Part shown: piece by piece, positions 16,755 to 24,133 of the stretch
Numbering within the stretch: position 1 is the first letter of the stretch
Layout: each line of letters starts with the position of its first letter
From: Clostridiales bacterium
GTDB taxonomy: Bacteria; Bacillota_A; Clostridia; Oscillospirales; Oscillospiraceae
DNA: 64,000 bases
NCBI GenBank assembly: GCA_004553625.1
Contig: SFKX01000013.1
Span: 1-64,000, forward strand
Reading direction: 5' to 3'
Translations under genes and position numbers: made by a program
Notes under the pieces: generated by a model
Database searches by the model: none
Told to the model about the DNA's origin: nothing
The model's input: the letters and a program-made list of their open reading frames with translations, nothing else

Positions 16755-16806
16755 TTGCTCTTCCCCACCGCGCTCCGGAAAGGCGCTCGCCTGACCGCTA
16801 TGTTAC

Positions 16807-16840
16807 TTGTGTTTATATCACAATATGTTAAATATGTAAA
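16807..16840 (-). promoter_or_regulatory. deoR promoter with overlapping operator
   Basis: On the minus strand TTTACA (16835-16840) and TATAAA (16812-16817) are 17 bases apart. An inverted repeat TTGTG-N7-CACAA (16807-16823) covers the -10 box and is a candidate operator for the DeoR protein itself. Confidence 0.65.
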
Positions 16841-16853
16841 TAGCCATTTGTAC

Positions 16854-16877
16854 AAAAGCCTCATTTTTGGGGCTTTT
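16854..16877. terminator. Weak terminator downstream of the isomerase operon
   Basis: Stem AAAAGCC / GGCTTTT with a ten-base loop, between the end of the TIM-like gene and the deoR promoter. The stem is short, so it may be leaky. Confidence 0.45.
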
Positions 16878-16898
16878 TGTTGCACATATTGCAAAAAT

Positions 16899-17672
16899 TC
16901 AGTGGCTCAACAACATATCCGCCAGTTTTCCAAACCTCCGCGCCTCCCAGGCGCAGCGGCCCACGAACAGACCGTCCACACCGTCGAGGTCCAGATAGCC
17001 GGGAGCGTTTTCCAGGTTTATGCTGCCGCCGTAGAGGATGGGCGTCTCCGCGCCCGCGCCGGGCAGCCCGCCCAGCAGCGCGCGTATGCCCGCACAGCGC
17101 TCCGCCACATAGTCCGGCTCCGCCGCCCGGCCCGACGTGCCTATCGACCAGACCGGCTCGTAGGCCACCCAGAGCCGGCCCCGGGCCTCCTCCGTCAGTC
17201 CGGCCAGACCCAGGCGCAGCTGCCTTTCCAGCGCCGCGTCGGCTCCGCCGCCCGAGCGCTCCTCCAGCGTCTCGCCCACGCACAGCAGCGCCGTGAAGCC
17301 GTGGCTCAGCGCGCTCAGCACCTTCCGGTTTATGAGCTCGTCCGTCTCGCCGAACACCTGACGCCGCTCCGAATGGCCCAGCTCCACCAGGTCCACGCCC
17401 AGCTCCCGCAGCATCAGCGGCGAGACTTCGCCCGTATACTGCCCGCTCTCCGCCCAGAACATGTTCTGCGCGCCCAGCATTATCCGGCTGTGGTCCATGC
17501 TGCGCGAGGCGTCCGCCAGCGCCGTATACGAGGGGATGACGAACATCCGCAGCGCTCCCACGTCCACCTGCGCCGTGACCTCGCTCAGTTCGCGCAGGTA
17601 GCGGAGCGTCTCGCTGTTCGTCTTGTACATCTTCAGGTTCGTCCCCAGATACCTGGGCCTTGCAGAGCTCAT
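16899..17672 (-). CDS. Triosephosphate isomerase-family protein, probably a tetrulose-phosphate isomerase
   Basis: A 257-residue TIM-barrel protein of the TpiA family. The catalytic Lys is in GTNLKMYKT at the N-terminus, His in LGHSERR near 96, and Glu in AYEPVWSIGTSG near 167; phosphate is bound by LYGGSINLEN. Its setting beside RpiB, DhaL, DhaK and a DeoR regulator is that of the TpiA2/EryH/LerI isomerases. These convert L-erythrulose phosphate to D-erythrulose 4-phosphate in erythritol and threitol breakdown. A glycolytic tpiA would usually lie with gap-pgk. The ATG at 17672 overlaps the rpiB stop by four bases and has AAGGAG upstream. The tetrulose role is inferred from context. Confidence 0.85.
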   Translation of the reverse strand: MSSARPRYLGTNLKMYKTNSETLRYLRELSEVTAQVDVGALRMFVIPSYTALADASRSMDHSRIMLGAQNMFWAESGQYTGEVSPLMLRELGVDLVELGHSERRQVFGETDELINRKVLSALSHGFTALLCVGETLEERSGGGADAALERQLRLGLAGLTEEARGRLWVAYEPVWSIGTSGRAAEPDYVAERCAGIRALLGGLPGAGAETPILYGGSINLENAPGYLDLDGVDGLFVGRCAWEARRFGKLADMLLSH

Positions 17673-18130
17673 CTGAAGTTTTCTCCTTCTATGGCGCAGA
17701 TGGCCTCCACCTTCGGCCGGGAGGACTCCACAACATGCCCCAGCTCCAGCCATTCGCCCACCAGCATCTTCGCGCTCTCCAGCCCTATCACGCGCGAGCC
17801 CAGGCAGAGCACGTTGCAGTCGTTGCTCAGGCGCGAGCGCGCCCCCGCAAAGCAGTCGTGGACCACCGCCGCGCGTATGCCCTTGAACTTGTTCGCGCTT
17901 ATGCACATGCCTATCCCCGTCCCGCAGATCAGGATGCCCCGCCGCTCCTGCGGCTCCACCTGTATCAGCTTAGCCAGACGGGCCGCGATATAGGGGTAAT
18001 AGGTGTGGTCGGAGGCGTCCGCCACGCCCAGGTCCACCGGTTCGTAGCCCAGGCGGACCAGGAGCTCCTTTATCGCTTCCTTATACTCCACCGCCGCGTC
18101 GTCGCAGCCTATATATATCTTTTCCGACAT
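17669..18130 (-). CDS. rpiB: RpiB/LacAB-family sugar-phosphate isomerase
   Basis: A 153-residue RpiB-family aldose-ketose isomerase. The catalytic Cys lies in LICGTGIGMCISANK near residue 70. The N-terminal motif reads GCDDAA where canonical RpiB has D-H. The segment RSRLSNDCNVLCLGSRVIG resembles the subgroup that works on other phosphates rather than the ribose enzyme. With the TIM-like and DhaKL genes it fits the EryI/DerI step, D-erythrulose 4-phosphate to D-erythrose 4-phosphate; ribose-5-phosphate isomerisation is the alternative. It lies 4 bases after dhaL, in one operon. Confidence 0.9.
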   Translation of the reverse strand: MSEKIYIGCDDAAVEYKEAIKELLVRLGYEPVDLGVADASDHTYYPYIAARLAKLIQVEPQERRGILICGTGIGMCISANKFKGIRAAVVHDCFAGARSRLSNDCNVLCLGSRVIGLESAKMLVGEWLELGHVVESSRPKVEAICAIEGENFR

Positions 18131-18134
18131 CGTT

Positions 18135-18773
18135 TCAGCACAGCTTTCTCACATACTCGTGCATGGCCCCGAAGATGAGCCAGACGGAGGTGGCGCCCGC
18201 GTCCTGGTGGCCCAGGCTCCGCTCCATCAGCGACTTCGCCCGGCCGAAGCGCGCTACCATCTCCTTCGTGGCCTCCGCGCCCTCCAGCGCGGCGGCCTCG
18301 GCCAGGCCCAGCAGCTCCTCGAGTTCCTCCGAGCCGCTCGCCTCCATGGCCTCCACGGCGGGCTCCAGCGCATCCACCATCGTCTTGTCGCCCCGGGCGG
18401 CGCCGCCGCGGGCCTTCACGGCCTCCAGCGAGCCCCGGAACAGCCGCCGCAGCATGTCCGCGTCCAGCTCCCGGGCGGGCGGGAGCTCCTTCGCCCCCGC
18501 CCGGAACATCGTCCCGAAGATGACGCCCGAGGCGCCGCCCATGCTCGTCAGCATCGCCTTGCCCACGGCGATGAACCTCTCGTTCACCGTCGCGTCCTCC
18601 GGCAGCGCCGCCAGCGCCGCCTCGGCCTTCTCCATGCCCAGGGCCATGCCTATGCCGTGGTCACCGTCGCCTATCTTGCCGTCAAGCTCCGTGAGCCGGG
18701 GCTTGCTCTCTATTATCCGCCGCGCCGCGGCCTGCAGCATCAGGCCCGCCTGCGCAGAGTCTATGCTCTTCAT
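18135..18773 (-). CDS. dhaL: Dihydroxyacetone kinase-type ATP-binding subunit DhaL
   Basis: A 212-residue DhaL protein. The Mg-nucleotide motif LDGKIGDGDHGIGM lies near residue 30 and the helical bundle contains GGASGVIFGTMF. It carries the ADP/ATP that phosphorylates the ketose bound covalently to DhaK. The ATG at 18773 overlaps the dhaK stop by four bases. No DhaM phosphotransferase gene is present here, so ATP may be the direct donor as in DhaKL-type erythrulose kinases. Confidence 0.92.
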   Translation of the reverse strand: MKSIDSAQAGLMLQAAARRIIESKPRLTELDGKIGDGDHGIGMALGMEKAEAALAALPEDATVNERFIAVGKAMLTSMGGASGVIFGTMFRAGAKELPPARELDADMLRRLFRGSLEAVKARGGAARGDKTMVDALEPAVEAMEASGSEELEELLGLAEAAALEGAEATKEMVARFGRAKSLMERSLGHQDAGATSVWLIFGAMHEYVRKLC

Positions 18774-19777
18774 CTGCGGTCCTCCTTCGTGTAATAGGGG
18801 CAGCTGCAGGGCGCGTCGTAGTAGCCGCGCAGCTCCTCGTCCAGCACCATCAGGCTTATCGAAAAGCCGCCCATCTCCTGGCAGGTGCACAGGGCGTTCA
18901 GGTCGCAGTCGTGGACCGCTATCCCGTCCGCCGCCAGCAGCTGCGCCAGCCTGCGGTAGACTATCCCCAGCTCCAGCAGCGTCGTGGAGCCCAGGCTGTT
19001 CACCAGCACGCAGACCTCCTGCCCGGCTCGCAGGCCCATGTCCTTTTTGAGCTCGGCGTACATCCTGTCCGTCAGGACGTCGGCGGGCTGCATCTTCGTG
19101 CGCTCTATGCCCGGCTCGCCGTGCATGCCCATGCCGTATTCTATCTCGTCCTCGCCCAGCTCAAAGGTCGGGCGCTCGAGACCCGGGATGGTCCCCGGCG
19201 AGGTCGCCAGGCCGATGCTGCCTATTGCGTCGCGCGCCTTCTCGGCCACGCGCAGGACCTCTTCCAGGCTCAGGCCCGCGTCGCAGGCCGCGCCCGCTAT
19301 CTTGAGCGCAAAGATGTCCCCGGCGATGCCGCGCCTGTCCTCGCGCCGCTCCCGGGGCGCGGAGGCGCAGTCGTCCCAGACGCGCAGCTGCGCGCAGTTC
19401 ACGCCCTCGTCCTCCAGCAGCTCCGCCGCCATGTCGAAGTTCAGCTTGTCGCCGGAGTAGTTGCCGTAGAGGAACAGCACGCCGGCGCCGTTATCCACCC
19501 TCTGCGCCGTCTCGCAGATGACGGCCGGGTTCGGCGCGGCAAAGATGTTGCCGCACACCGCCGCGTCCGCCAGGCCACGGCCCACAAAGCCCGAAAACAG
19601 GGGCTCGTGTCCGCTGCCTCCGCCTATGACCAGCGCCACCTTGCCCTCGCGCCGCCGCTCGCGCAGGATGACGTTCATCCCGCTCATCGGCTCGTAGAGC
19701 CTCGAATACGCCGCCAGGAAGCCCTCCAGCTGCTGGGCTACGACGTCCTGGCCGGGGTTTATTATCTTCTTGCTCAT
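18770..19777 (-). CDS. dhaK: Dihydroxyacetone kinase-type substrate subunit DhaK (likely erythrulose kinase)
   Basis: A 335-residue DhaK subunit. VIGGGSGHEPLF near 50 and LFLYGNYSGDKLNFDMA near 107 shape the ketose site. GMGMHGEPG near 220 holds the His that forms the covalent hemiaminal with the substrate carbonyl. It works with DhaL to phosphorylate dihydroxyacetone or a related ketose. The RpiB and TIM-like isomerases that follow suggest the substrate is D- or L-erythrulose, as for the LerK/DerK enzymes, although dihydroxyacetone cannot be excluded. Confidence 0.92.
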   Translation of the reverse strand: MSKKIINPGQDVVAQQLEGFLAAYSRLYEPMSGMNVILRERRREGKVALVIGGGSGHEPLFSGFVGRGLADAAVCGNIFAAPNPAVICETAQRVDNGAGVLFLYGNYSGDKLNFDMAAELLEDEGVNCAQLRVWDDCASAPRERREDRRGIAGDIFALKIAGAACDAGLSLEEVLRVAEKARDAIGSIGLATSPGTIPGLERPTFELGEDEIEYGMGMHGEPGIERTKMQPADVLTDRMYAELKKDMGLRAGQEVCVLVNSLGSTTLLELGIVYRRLAQLLAADGIAVHDCDLNALCTCQEMGGFSISLMVLDEELRGYYDAPCSCPYYTKEDRR

Positions 19778-19808
19778 CCGGAGCTCCCCCTTCCCCTCCG
19801 GGACGCGC

Positions 19809-20573
19809 TCACTGCACGCTGCGCGCGGCCTCGAGCGAGTCCTTGCAGACCTCCGTGAACATGATGAGGTCGTTGTAGGTGATGTAGTCCGCGCCAGCGG
19901 CCAGCCACTTCTTCGCCTGCTCCTTGTCCGCCACGAACATGCCGGCCTTCTTGCCGTGGGCGTTGGCCTTGCGTATCATCTCAGCGATGGCGGCCTCCAC
20001 CTTCGGGTGCGTCACCTGGCCCGGGATGCCCAGCGAGGCGGAGAGGTCCATCGGGCCGAAGAACACCATGTCCAGACCCTCCACCTCGAGGATCTCGTCG
20101 TAGTTCTTCACTCCCTCGACTCCCTCGATCAGCGCCACGACGGAGAGCTCGGCGTTCGTCTTTGCAAAATACTCAACCGTGTCGCGCACGCCGAAGGCGT
20201 TGTTGCGCGTGTAGGGGCAGGCGCCGCGGCCGCCCTCCGGCGCAAAGCGGGAGAGGTACACCGCGCGCCTGGCCTCCTCCGCACTGCTGATGCCCGGCAC
20301 CATCACGCCCGAAGCGCCCAGGTCCAGCGCCCACTTCACATAGGTCTCCGTCAGCTCCGGGACCCGGATGAGAGTCGCTATCCCCGCGGCGTCCGCCGCG
20401 CGCACCAGGTCTATGTTCGGCGCGATGCCCCAGCAGGCGTGTTCGTCGTCTATGATAACAAAGTCAAAGCCCGCCGCCGCCGTCACCTCGATGATCTCGG
20501 CGCAGTTGGAAGATAGGAAGTAGCCGATAACCTTCTTGCCAGACTCAAACGTGCTCTTGAACGTCTTTTTCAT
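19809..20573 (-). CDS. HpcH/HpaI-family aldolase (copy 1)
   Basis: A 254-residue class II (metal-dependent) pyruvate aldolase of the HpaI family, which cleaves 2-oxo-acids such as 2-keto-3-deoxy sugar acids to pyruvate and an aldehyde. Catalytic residues are recognisable: His in IIDDEHACW, Arg in LIRVPE, Glu in ALIEGVEG and Asp in FFGPMDLSASLG. I chose the second ATG (20573), eight bases from GGAGG, rather than the one at 20579, only two bases away. It is the first gene of the left arm, 31 bases before dhaK. It is the same length as, but clearly diverged from, the two tandem copies at 27-29 kb. Confidence 0.9.
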   Translation of the reverse strand: MKKTFKSTFESGKKVIGYFLSSNCAEIIEVTAAAGFDFVIIDDEHACWGIAPNIDLVRAADAAGIATLIRVPELTETYVKWALDLGASGVMVPGISSAEEARRAVYLSRFAPEGGRGACPYTRNNAFGVRDTVEYFAKTNAELSVVALIEGVEGVKNYDEILEVEGLDMVFFGPMDLSASLGIPGQVTHPKVEAAIAEMIRKANAHGKKAGMFVADKEQAKKWLAAGADYITYNDLIMFTEVCKDSLEAARSVQ

Positions 20574-20632
20574 GCCCATTACCTCCAGATTTTTTTGTGT
20601 CTGCCCAGTGGTCAGACCGATAACATGCCTCG

Positions 20633-20661
20633 AGTATAACAGCAGTGAGTGAATTTTTCAA
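20633..20661 (-). promoter_or_regulatory. Promoter of the hpaI-dhaKL-rpiB-tpi operon
   Basis: On the minus strand TTGAAA (20656-20661) and TATACT (20633-20638) are 17 bases apart, about 60 bases before the hpaI start. Confidence 0.75.
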
Positions 20662-20668
20662 TATATTT

Positions 20669-20695
20669 TGTGAAATATTATCATTTTATTTCACA
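20669..20695. promoter_or_regulatory. Candidate operator, 9-bp inverted repeat
   Basis: TGTGAAATA and TATTTCACA flank nine AT-rich bases just upstream of the left-arm promoter. The spacing is too wide for a CRP-type site. A repressor or activator of the divergent operons may bind here. Confidence 0.6.
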
Positions 20696-20743
20696 TTACC
20701 ACAGTCACCGCCCCGCTTTTGAGCAGTATCACCGGCAGCGTTG

Positions 20744-20756
20744 TGTCAAAATGACA
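20744..20756. promoter_or_regulatory. Candidate operator, TGTCA-AAA-TGACA
   Basis: A perfect 5-bp inverted repeat with a three-base centre, midway in the 316-base divergent region. The rest of this intergenic stretch (20574-20889) holds no gene. Confidence 0.35.
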
Positions 20757-20806
20757 AAATGGCCCGGTATTTTTCGAGCGTTATTAACAATTTGTGTTCT
20801 TATCCG

Positions 20807-20835
20807 TTGACAACTCCTTGTTTAGTTGATAATAA
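20807..20835 (+). promoter_or_regulatory. Promoter of the right-arm catabolic operon
   Basis: TTGACA (20807-20812) and TAATAA (20830-20835) are 17 bases apart. The -10 box lies within the left half of the inverted repeat at 20828-20859. Confidence 0.75.
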
Positions 20836-20859
20836 TAATCCGAAACGTTTATTATTATC
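20828..20859. promoter_or_regulatory. Operator, perfect 11-bp inverted repeat over the right-arm promoter
   Basis: GATAATAATAA and TTATTATTATC are separated by ten bases (TCCGAAACGT). The site covers the -10 box and start region, so a bound protein would block initiation. The DeoR protein or a regulator outside the window is the likely ligand. Confidence 0.75.
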
Positions 20860-20889
20860 ATAATACTGTTTGGATGGAGCGTGATCTCT

Positions 20890-21717
20890 ATGAAATTGGC
20901 GATAGCTATAGCCGGGGAAGCCGCGGCGCCTTCGGCCTTTGTGGTCTGGCGCGGCTTCGACAGCGCTATACCCAAGGCCAGGGCCGCCGGGTATCACGGG
21001 GTCGAGCTGGCGCTGCGCACGGAGGCGGAGTACAGGCGCGAGAACATCGCCGCCGTCCTGCGCGAGACGGGCATGGCAGTCAGCTGCGTGAGCACGGGCC
21101 AGGTCTTTGCCGCGGACGGACTGTACTTCACCCACCCGGACGCCGCGGTCCGCCGCAGGACCGCCGAGGTCTTTACAGGCCTCATACACGTCGCGGGAGA
21201 GCTGGGCTGCATGGTGAACGTCGGCAGGGCGCGCGGACCCGTCGCCCCCTCGCAGACGCCCGAGGAGGCCGAAGCCCTCTTCTGCGAGGGGCTTTACGCC
21301 CTGGAACCCGAGCTCGAGCGCTGCGGCGTGGACCTCGTCATCGAGCCCGTCAACCGCTACGAGATAAACTACCTCAACACCACGGACGAGGTCTGCGCCC
21401 TCCTGGACAAGCTGGGCATGAAGAACCTCGGCGTCATGCCGGACGTGTTCCATATGAATATTGAGGACGACGAGATCTGCCGCTCCCTCGTCCGGAACCT
21501 GCGGCACATCAAGTATGTACACTTTGCGGACTCGAACCGCTATTACCCCGGCTGCGGACACCTGGACTTTCCCGCCATCGTCTCCGCCCTGCGCGGCGCG
21601 GGCTACGACGGCTGGTGCGCCGTGGAGATCCTGCCGAAGCCGGACCCGGACACCGCCGCCTTCCGCGCAGCCCAGGCGCTGCTGCCCCTCTTCGGAGAGG
21701 AGGGCCGCGGACTGTGA
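20890..21717 (+). CDS. Sugar isomerase/epimerase, Hyi/IolE-like TIM barrel
   Basis: A 275-residue xylose isomerase-like TIM barrel (AP endonuclease 2 family), the group that includes hydroxypyruvate isomerase, 2-oxo-tetronate isomerase (OtnI) and D-tagatose 3-epimerase. Metal and catalytic residues are visible in IEPVNRYEINYLN near 155, MPDVFHMNIEDDE near 182 and HFADSNRYYPGCGHLDF near 212, with a final Glu in AVEILPKP. The ATG at 20890 has GGAG ten bases upstream; a GTG at 20881 is too close to it. It is the first gene of the right-arm operon and overlaps the aldolase start by four bases. The substrate is unknown; a keto-acid or ketose isomerisation is expected. Confidence 0.85.
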   Translation: MKLAIAIAGEAAAPSAFVVWRGFDSAIPKARAAGYHGVELALRTEAEYRRENIAAVLRETGMAVSCVSTGQVFAADGLYFTHPDAAVRRRTAEVFTGLIHVAGELGCMVNVGRARGPVAPSQTPEEAEALFCEGLYALEPELERCGVDLVIEPVNRYEINYLNTTDEVCALLDKLGMKNLGVMPDVFHMNIEDDEICRSLVRNLRHIKYVHFADSNRYYPGCGHLDFPAIVSALRGAGYDGWCAVEILPKPDPDTAAFRAAQALLPLFGEEGRGL

Positions 21718-22349
21718 GCCTGCCGGGAAAAAAAGAATTCTGCGAGTTCTGCCGCCTGGTGCAGGGCCGGGGCCTGGTCTCCGGCTCGGGCGGGAACCTC
21801 AGCCTCAGTCTGGACGGGCGCATCCTCATAAGCCCCAGCGGCAGGCCCCTCGGCGCGCTCCGGGAGGAGGACGTCGTCGAGCTCCTGCCCGACGGGAGCG
21901 CAGTCGGCGGCCGCCCCTCCAGCGAGCGCCGGATGCACGAGGCCTGCTACGCCGTCCGGCCCGAACTGCGCGCCGTCCTGCACGTGCACTCGCCCTGGGC
22001 CACGGCCCTCTCCTGCAGCCTCGACCTGGATATGCGCCGGGCCATCCCCGTCCTCACGCCGGGCTACGGCAAGAGGGTCGGGGAGCTGCCCGCCCTGCCC
22101 TACCGCCTGCCCGGCTCCGCCCAGCTCGCGGAGGAGGTGGGCGCCGTCATCGCCCGGCGGGACAGCGTCCTGCTCTGCAACCACGGCGTCGTCACCGTCG
22201 GCCGCTCCTTCGAGGAGGCCCTGGTCCTCGCGGAGGAGATAGAGGCCGAGGCCATGATGTTCCTGCTCCTGGGCCGGAACGCCAGGCAGCTCGACCCGGA
22301 CGAGCTCGCCGCGCTCTCCGGCTACCAGGCCGCAGGGGGAGGTGTTTGA
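21714..22349 (+). CDS. Class II aldolase/adducin family protein (FucA-like)
   Basis: A 211-residue zinc aldolase or epimerase of the FucA/AraD/OtnC family. LVSGSGGNLSL is the phosphate-binding start, SSERRMHEACY places the catalytic Glu, and HVHSPWA with LLCNHGVV gives the three zinc His. Members cleave fuculose-1-phosphate-type substrates to dihydroxyacetone phosphate and an aldehyde, epimerise ribulose 5-phosphate, or decarboxylate 3-oxo-tetronate 4-phosphate. The GTG at 21714 overlaps the upstream stop (GTGA) and has GAGGAGG before it. The neighbouring kinase presumably supplies its phosphorylated substrate. Confidence 0.85.
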   Translation: MSLPGKKEFCEFCRLVQGRGLVSGSGGNLSLSLDGRILISPSGRPLGALREEDVVELLPDGSAVGGRPSSERRMHEACYAVRPELRAVLHVHSPWATALSCSLDLDMRRAIPVLTPGYGKRVGELPALPYRLPGSAQLAEEVGAVIARRDSVLLCNHGVVTVGRSFEEALVLAEEIEAEAMMFLLLGRNARQLDPDELAALSGYQAAGGGV

Positions 22350-22350
22350 T

Positions 22351-23877
22351 TTGAAAGACCTGCTTTTGGGTATAGATATAGGTACGACAGGCACAAAATG
22401 CACCTTTTACAGCCTGGACGGCTCCGTCGCCGCCAGCGCCTACCGCGAGTACCCCATGCTCCGCCCCCATCCCGGCTGGGCCGAACAGGACCCCGCGCTC
22501 TGGTGGGAGGCCGTCTGCGGCAACCTGCGCCGCTGCTTCGACTCCGGCAAGGTCGAGGCCGGGCGCGTCGCGGCCGTCGGTGTGAGCTGCACCAACGCCG
22601 TCACGCTCGTGGACAGCCGCGGCGAGGCGCTCTGCAACGCCCTCGGCCTCCACGACCAGCGCTCCTCCAGCCAGCTGGAATGGCTGCGCGCTCATGTCGG
22701 GGCCGAGACCGTCCTCCGCAGGACCGGCAACCGGCTCGCCAAGGGCAGCTTCGCCCTGCCCAGGCTCAAGTGGCTCCAGGAAAACTGCCCGGACGCCGTC
22801 GAGCGCAGCTACAAATTCCTCACCCCCGGCGGCTATGTCATACAGCACCTCACGGGCGAGTTCGTCATCAACCACTCCCGCGCAAACCTCACGCTCATGG
22901 CCGATATCCTGACCGGCGACTGGGCGTATGACATCGTGGACGCCGCCGGTTTCCCGCGCCGGCTCCTGCCCCGGAGCCTGCCCGCCTGCGCAGTCGCGGG
23001 GGAGGTCAGCCGCGCCGCGGCGGAGGCCACCGGCCTGCTCCCCGGCACCCCCGTCGCCGCCGGGAACGTGGACACCGTCGCCGCCACCATGGCCGCCGGC
23101 GCAGTCGAGCCCGGAGACATGGCCATAACCATCGGCAGCAGCGGCAGGCTCTGCTATATCAGCGACAGGCCCATCCTCGACGAGCGCCTGCTCAACTGTG
23201 AGAGCCCCATCCCCGGCCGCTGGACCGTCATCCAGACCACCGACAACGCCGGGGTCTCCCTGCGCTGGTTCCGGGACGTGTTCGGCGGAGTCCTGGCCGA
23301 GAGCGCGCAGCGCGAGGGCCTGCCCATCTACACCGCGCTCAGCCGCGCCGCCGCCGAGACCGAACCCGGCGCAGGCGGGCTCATCTACCTGCCCTACCTC
23401 TCCGGCGAGCAGAGCCCCATCTGGGACCCGGACGCCCGGGGCGTTTTCTTCGGCGCCGGGCTCGGCACCGGCTACGGCCACTTCGTCCGCGCCGTCATGG
23501 AGGGCGTGGCCTTTTCCCTGCGGGACTGCCTCGAGCTCGTCCGCGGGAACGTCCCCGCCCCGGAGCTCATCCCGCTCGGCGGAGGCGCCGCCAACAGCCC
23601 CGAATGGTGCCAGATCTTCGCGGACGTCCTCAACATCCCCGTCTCCCGCTTCCCCCTGCCCGAGACCGAGACCCTCGGCGACGCCATAACCGCCGCCGGA
23701 TGCGCCGGTCTCGACGGGCTGCCCTTCGACTTCGGCAAGCGCCTCTGCGCCGCAGGAGAACGCTTCGAGCCCAGGCCCGAGCTCGCAGCCATGTATGACG
23801 AGCTCTTTGCGCGCTACAGGTCGCTCTATCAAAAACTCAGGTCCGAATTTTGCAAAGCTAACAATTCGATTTGTTGA
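22351..23877 (+). CDS. FGGY-family carbohydrate kinase (xylulokinase-like)
   Basis: A 508-residue sugar kinase. The N-terminal ATPase lobe opens with LLGIDIGTTGTK. The catalytic region is near GLHDQR, and the C-terminal lobe has LPYLSGEQSPIWDPDARG and the adenosine motif LGGGAANSPEW. It is most like xylulokinases (XylB group), but FGGY members also act on ribulose, fuculose and erythritol. The frame is open from a GTG at 22342 inside the ribosome site; the TTG at 22351, eight bases after GGGGGAGG, is the better start. It is tightly coupled to the aldolase gene. Confidence 0.88.
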   Translation: MKDLLLGIDIGTTGTKCTFYSLDGSVAASAYREYPMLRPHPGWAEQDPALWWEAVCGNLRRCFDSGKVEAGRVAAVGVSCTNAVTLVDSRGEALCNALGLHDQRSSSQLEWLRAHVGAETVLRRTGNRLAKGSFALPRLKWLQENCPDAVERSYKFLTPGGYVIQHLTGEFVINHSRANLTLMADILTGDWAYDIVDAAGFPRRLLPRSLPACAVAGEVSRAAAEATGLLPGTPVAAGNVDTVAATMAAGAVEPGDMAITIGSSGRLCYISDRPILDERLLNCESPIPGRWTVIQTTDNAGVSLRWFRDVFGGVLAESAQREGLPIYTALSRAAAETEPGAGGLIYLPYLSGEQSPIWDPDARGVFFGAGLGTGYGHFVRAVMEGVAFSLRDCLELVRGNVPAPELIPLGGGAANSPEWCQIFADVLNIPVSRFPLPETETLGDAITAAGCAGLDGLPFDFGKRLCAAGERFEPRPELAAMYDELFARYRSLYQKLRSEFCKANNSIC

Positions 23878-23918
23878 TATAACTAAATTCACATCTTAAC
23901 GTTTGTTAATACCAACAA
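23860..23918. promoter_or_regulatory. AT-rich inverted repeats before the TRAP operon
   Basis: Two related inverted repeats lie between the kinase stop and the TRAP promoter: AACAA-N6-TTGTT at 23860-23875 and TTGTT-N6-AACAA at 23903-23918. They are candidate operators that could tie the TRAP genes to the same inducer. The gap 23878-24133 also holds a T-rich untranslated leader but no gene. Confidence 0.45.
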
Positions 23919-23943
23919 TTTTGCTATTTAGGGTCGTTTATGA

Positions 23944-23972
23944 TTGAAATTATCAGTATTTTGTGGTATGTT
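23944..23972 (+). promoter_or_regulatory. Promoter of the TRAP transporter operon
   Basis: TTGAAA (23944-23949) and TATGTT (23967-23972) are 17 bases apart with an extended -10 TG. It predicts a leader of about 155 bases before dctP. Confidence 0.6.
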
Positions 23973-24133
23973 TTCGTCAGTGAGAGACATACTGTGTAAT
24001 TTATGTTCGTCGCTCCCGTTTTTGTTGCTGATTATGTTGTTATTTTTCGTGTTGCAACATTTTTTCACAAAGCGGCGGGGACCACGGCGCAGTATGTCCG
24101 GACCGTGTAACGGATTTCTAAGGGGGAACGAAA

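Noticed and set aside
16899..17672. Glycolytic triosephosphate isomerase
   Set aside because: Catalytic residues are present, but no gap, pgk or eno genes are nearby. The operon with RpiB and DhaKL fits a tetrulose-phosphate isomerase better. Not excluded.
20669..20695. CRP/FNR-type site (TGTGA...TCACA)
   Set aside because: The half-sites are 17 bases apart instead of 6, so the dimer geometry of CRP does not fit. Kept only as a generic inverted-repeat operator.
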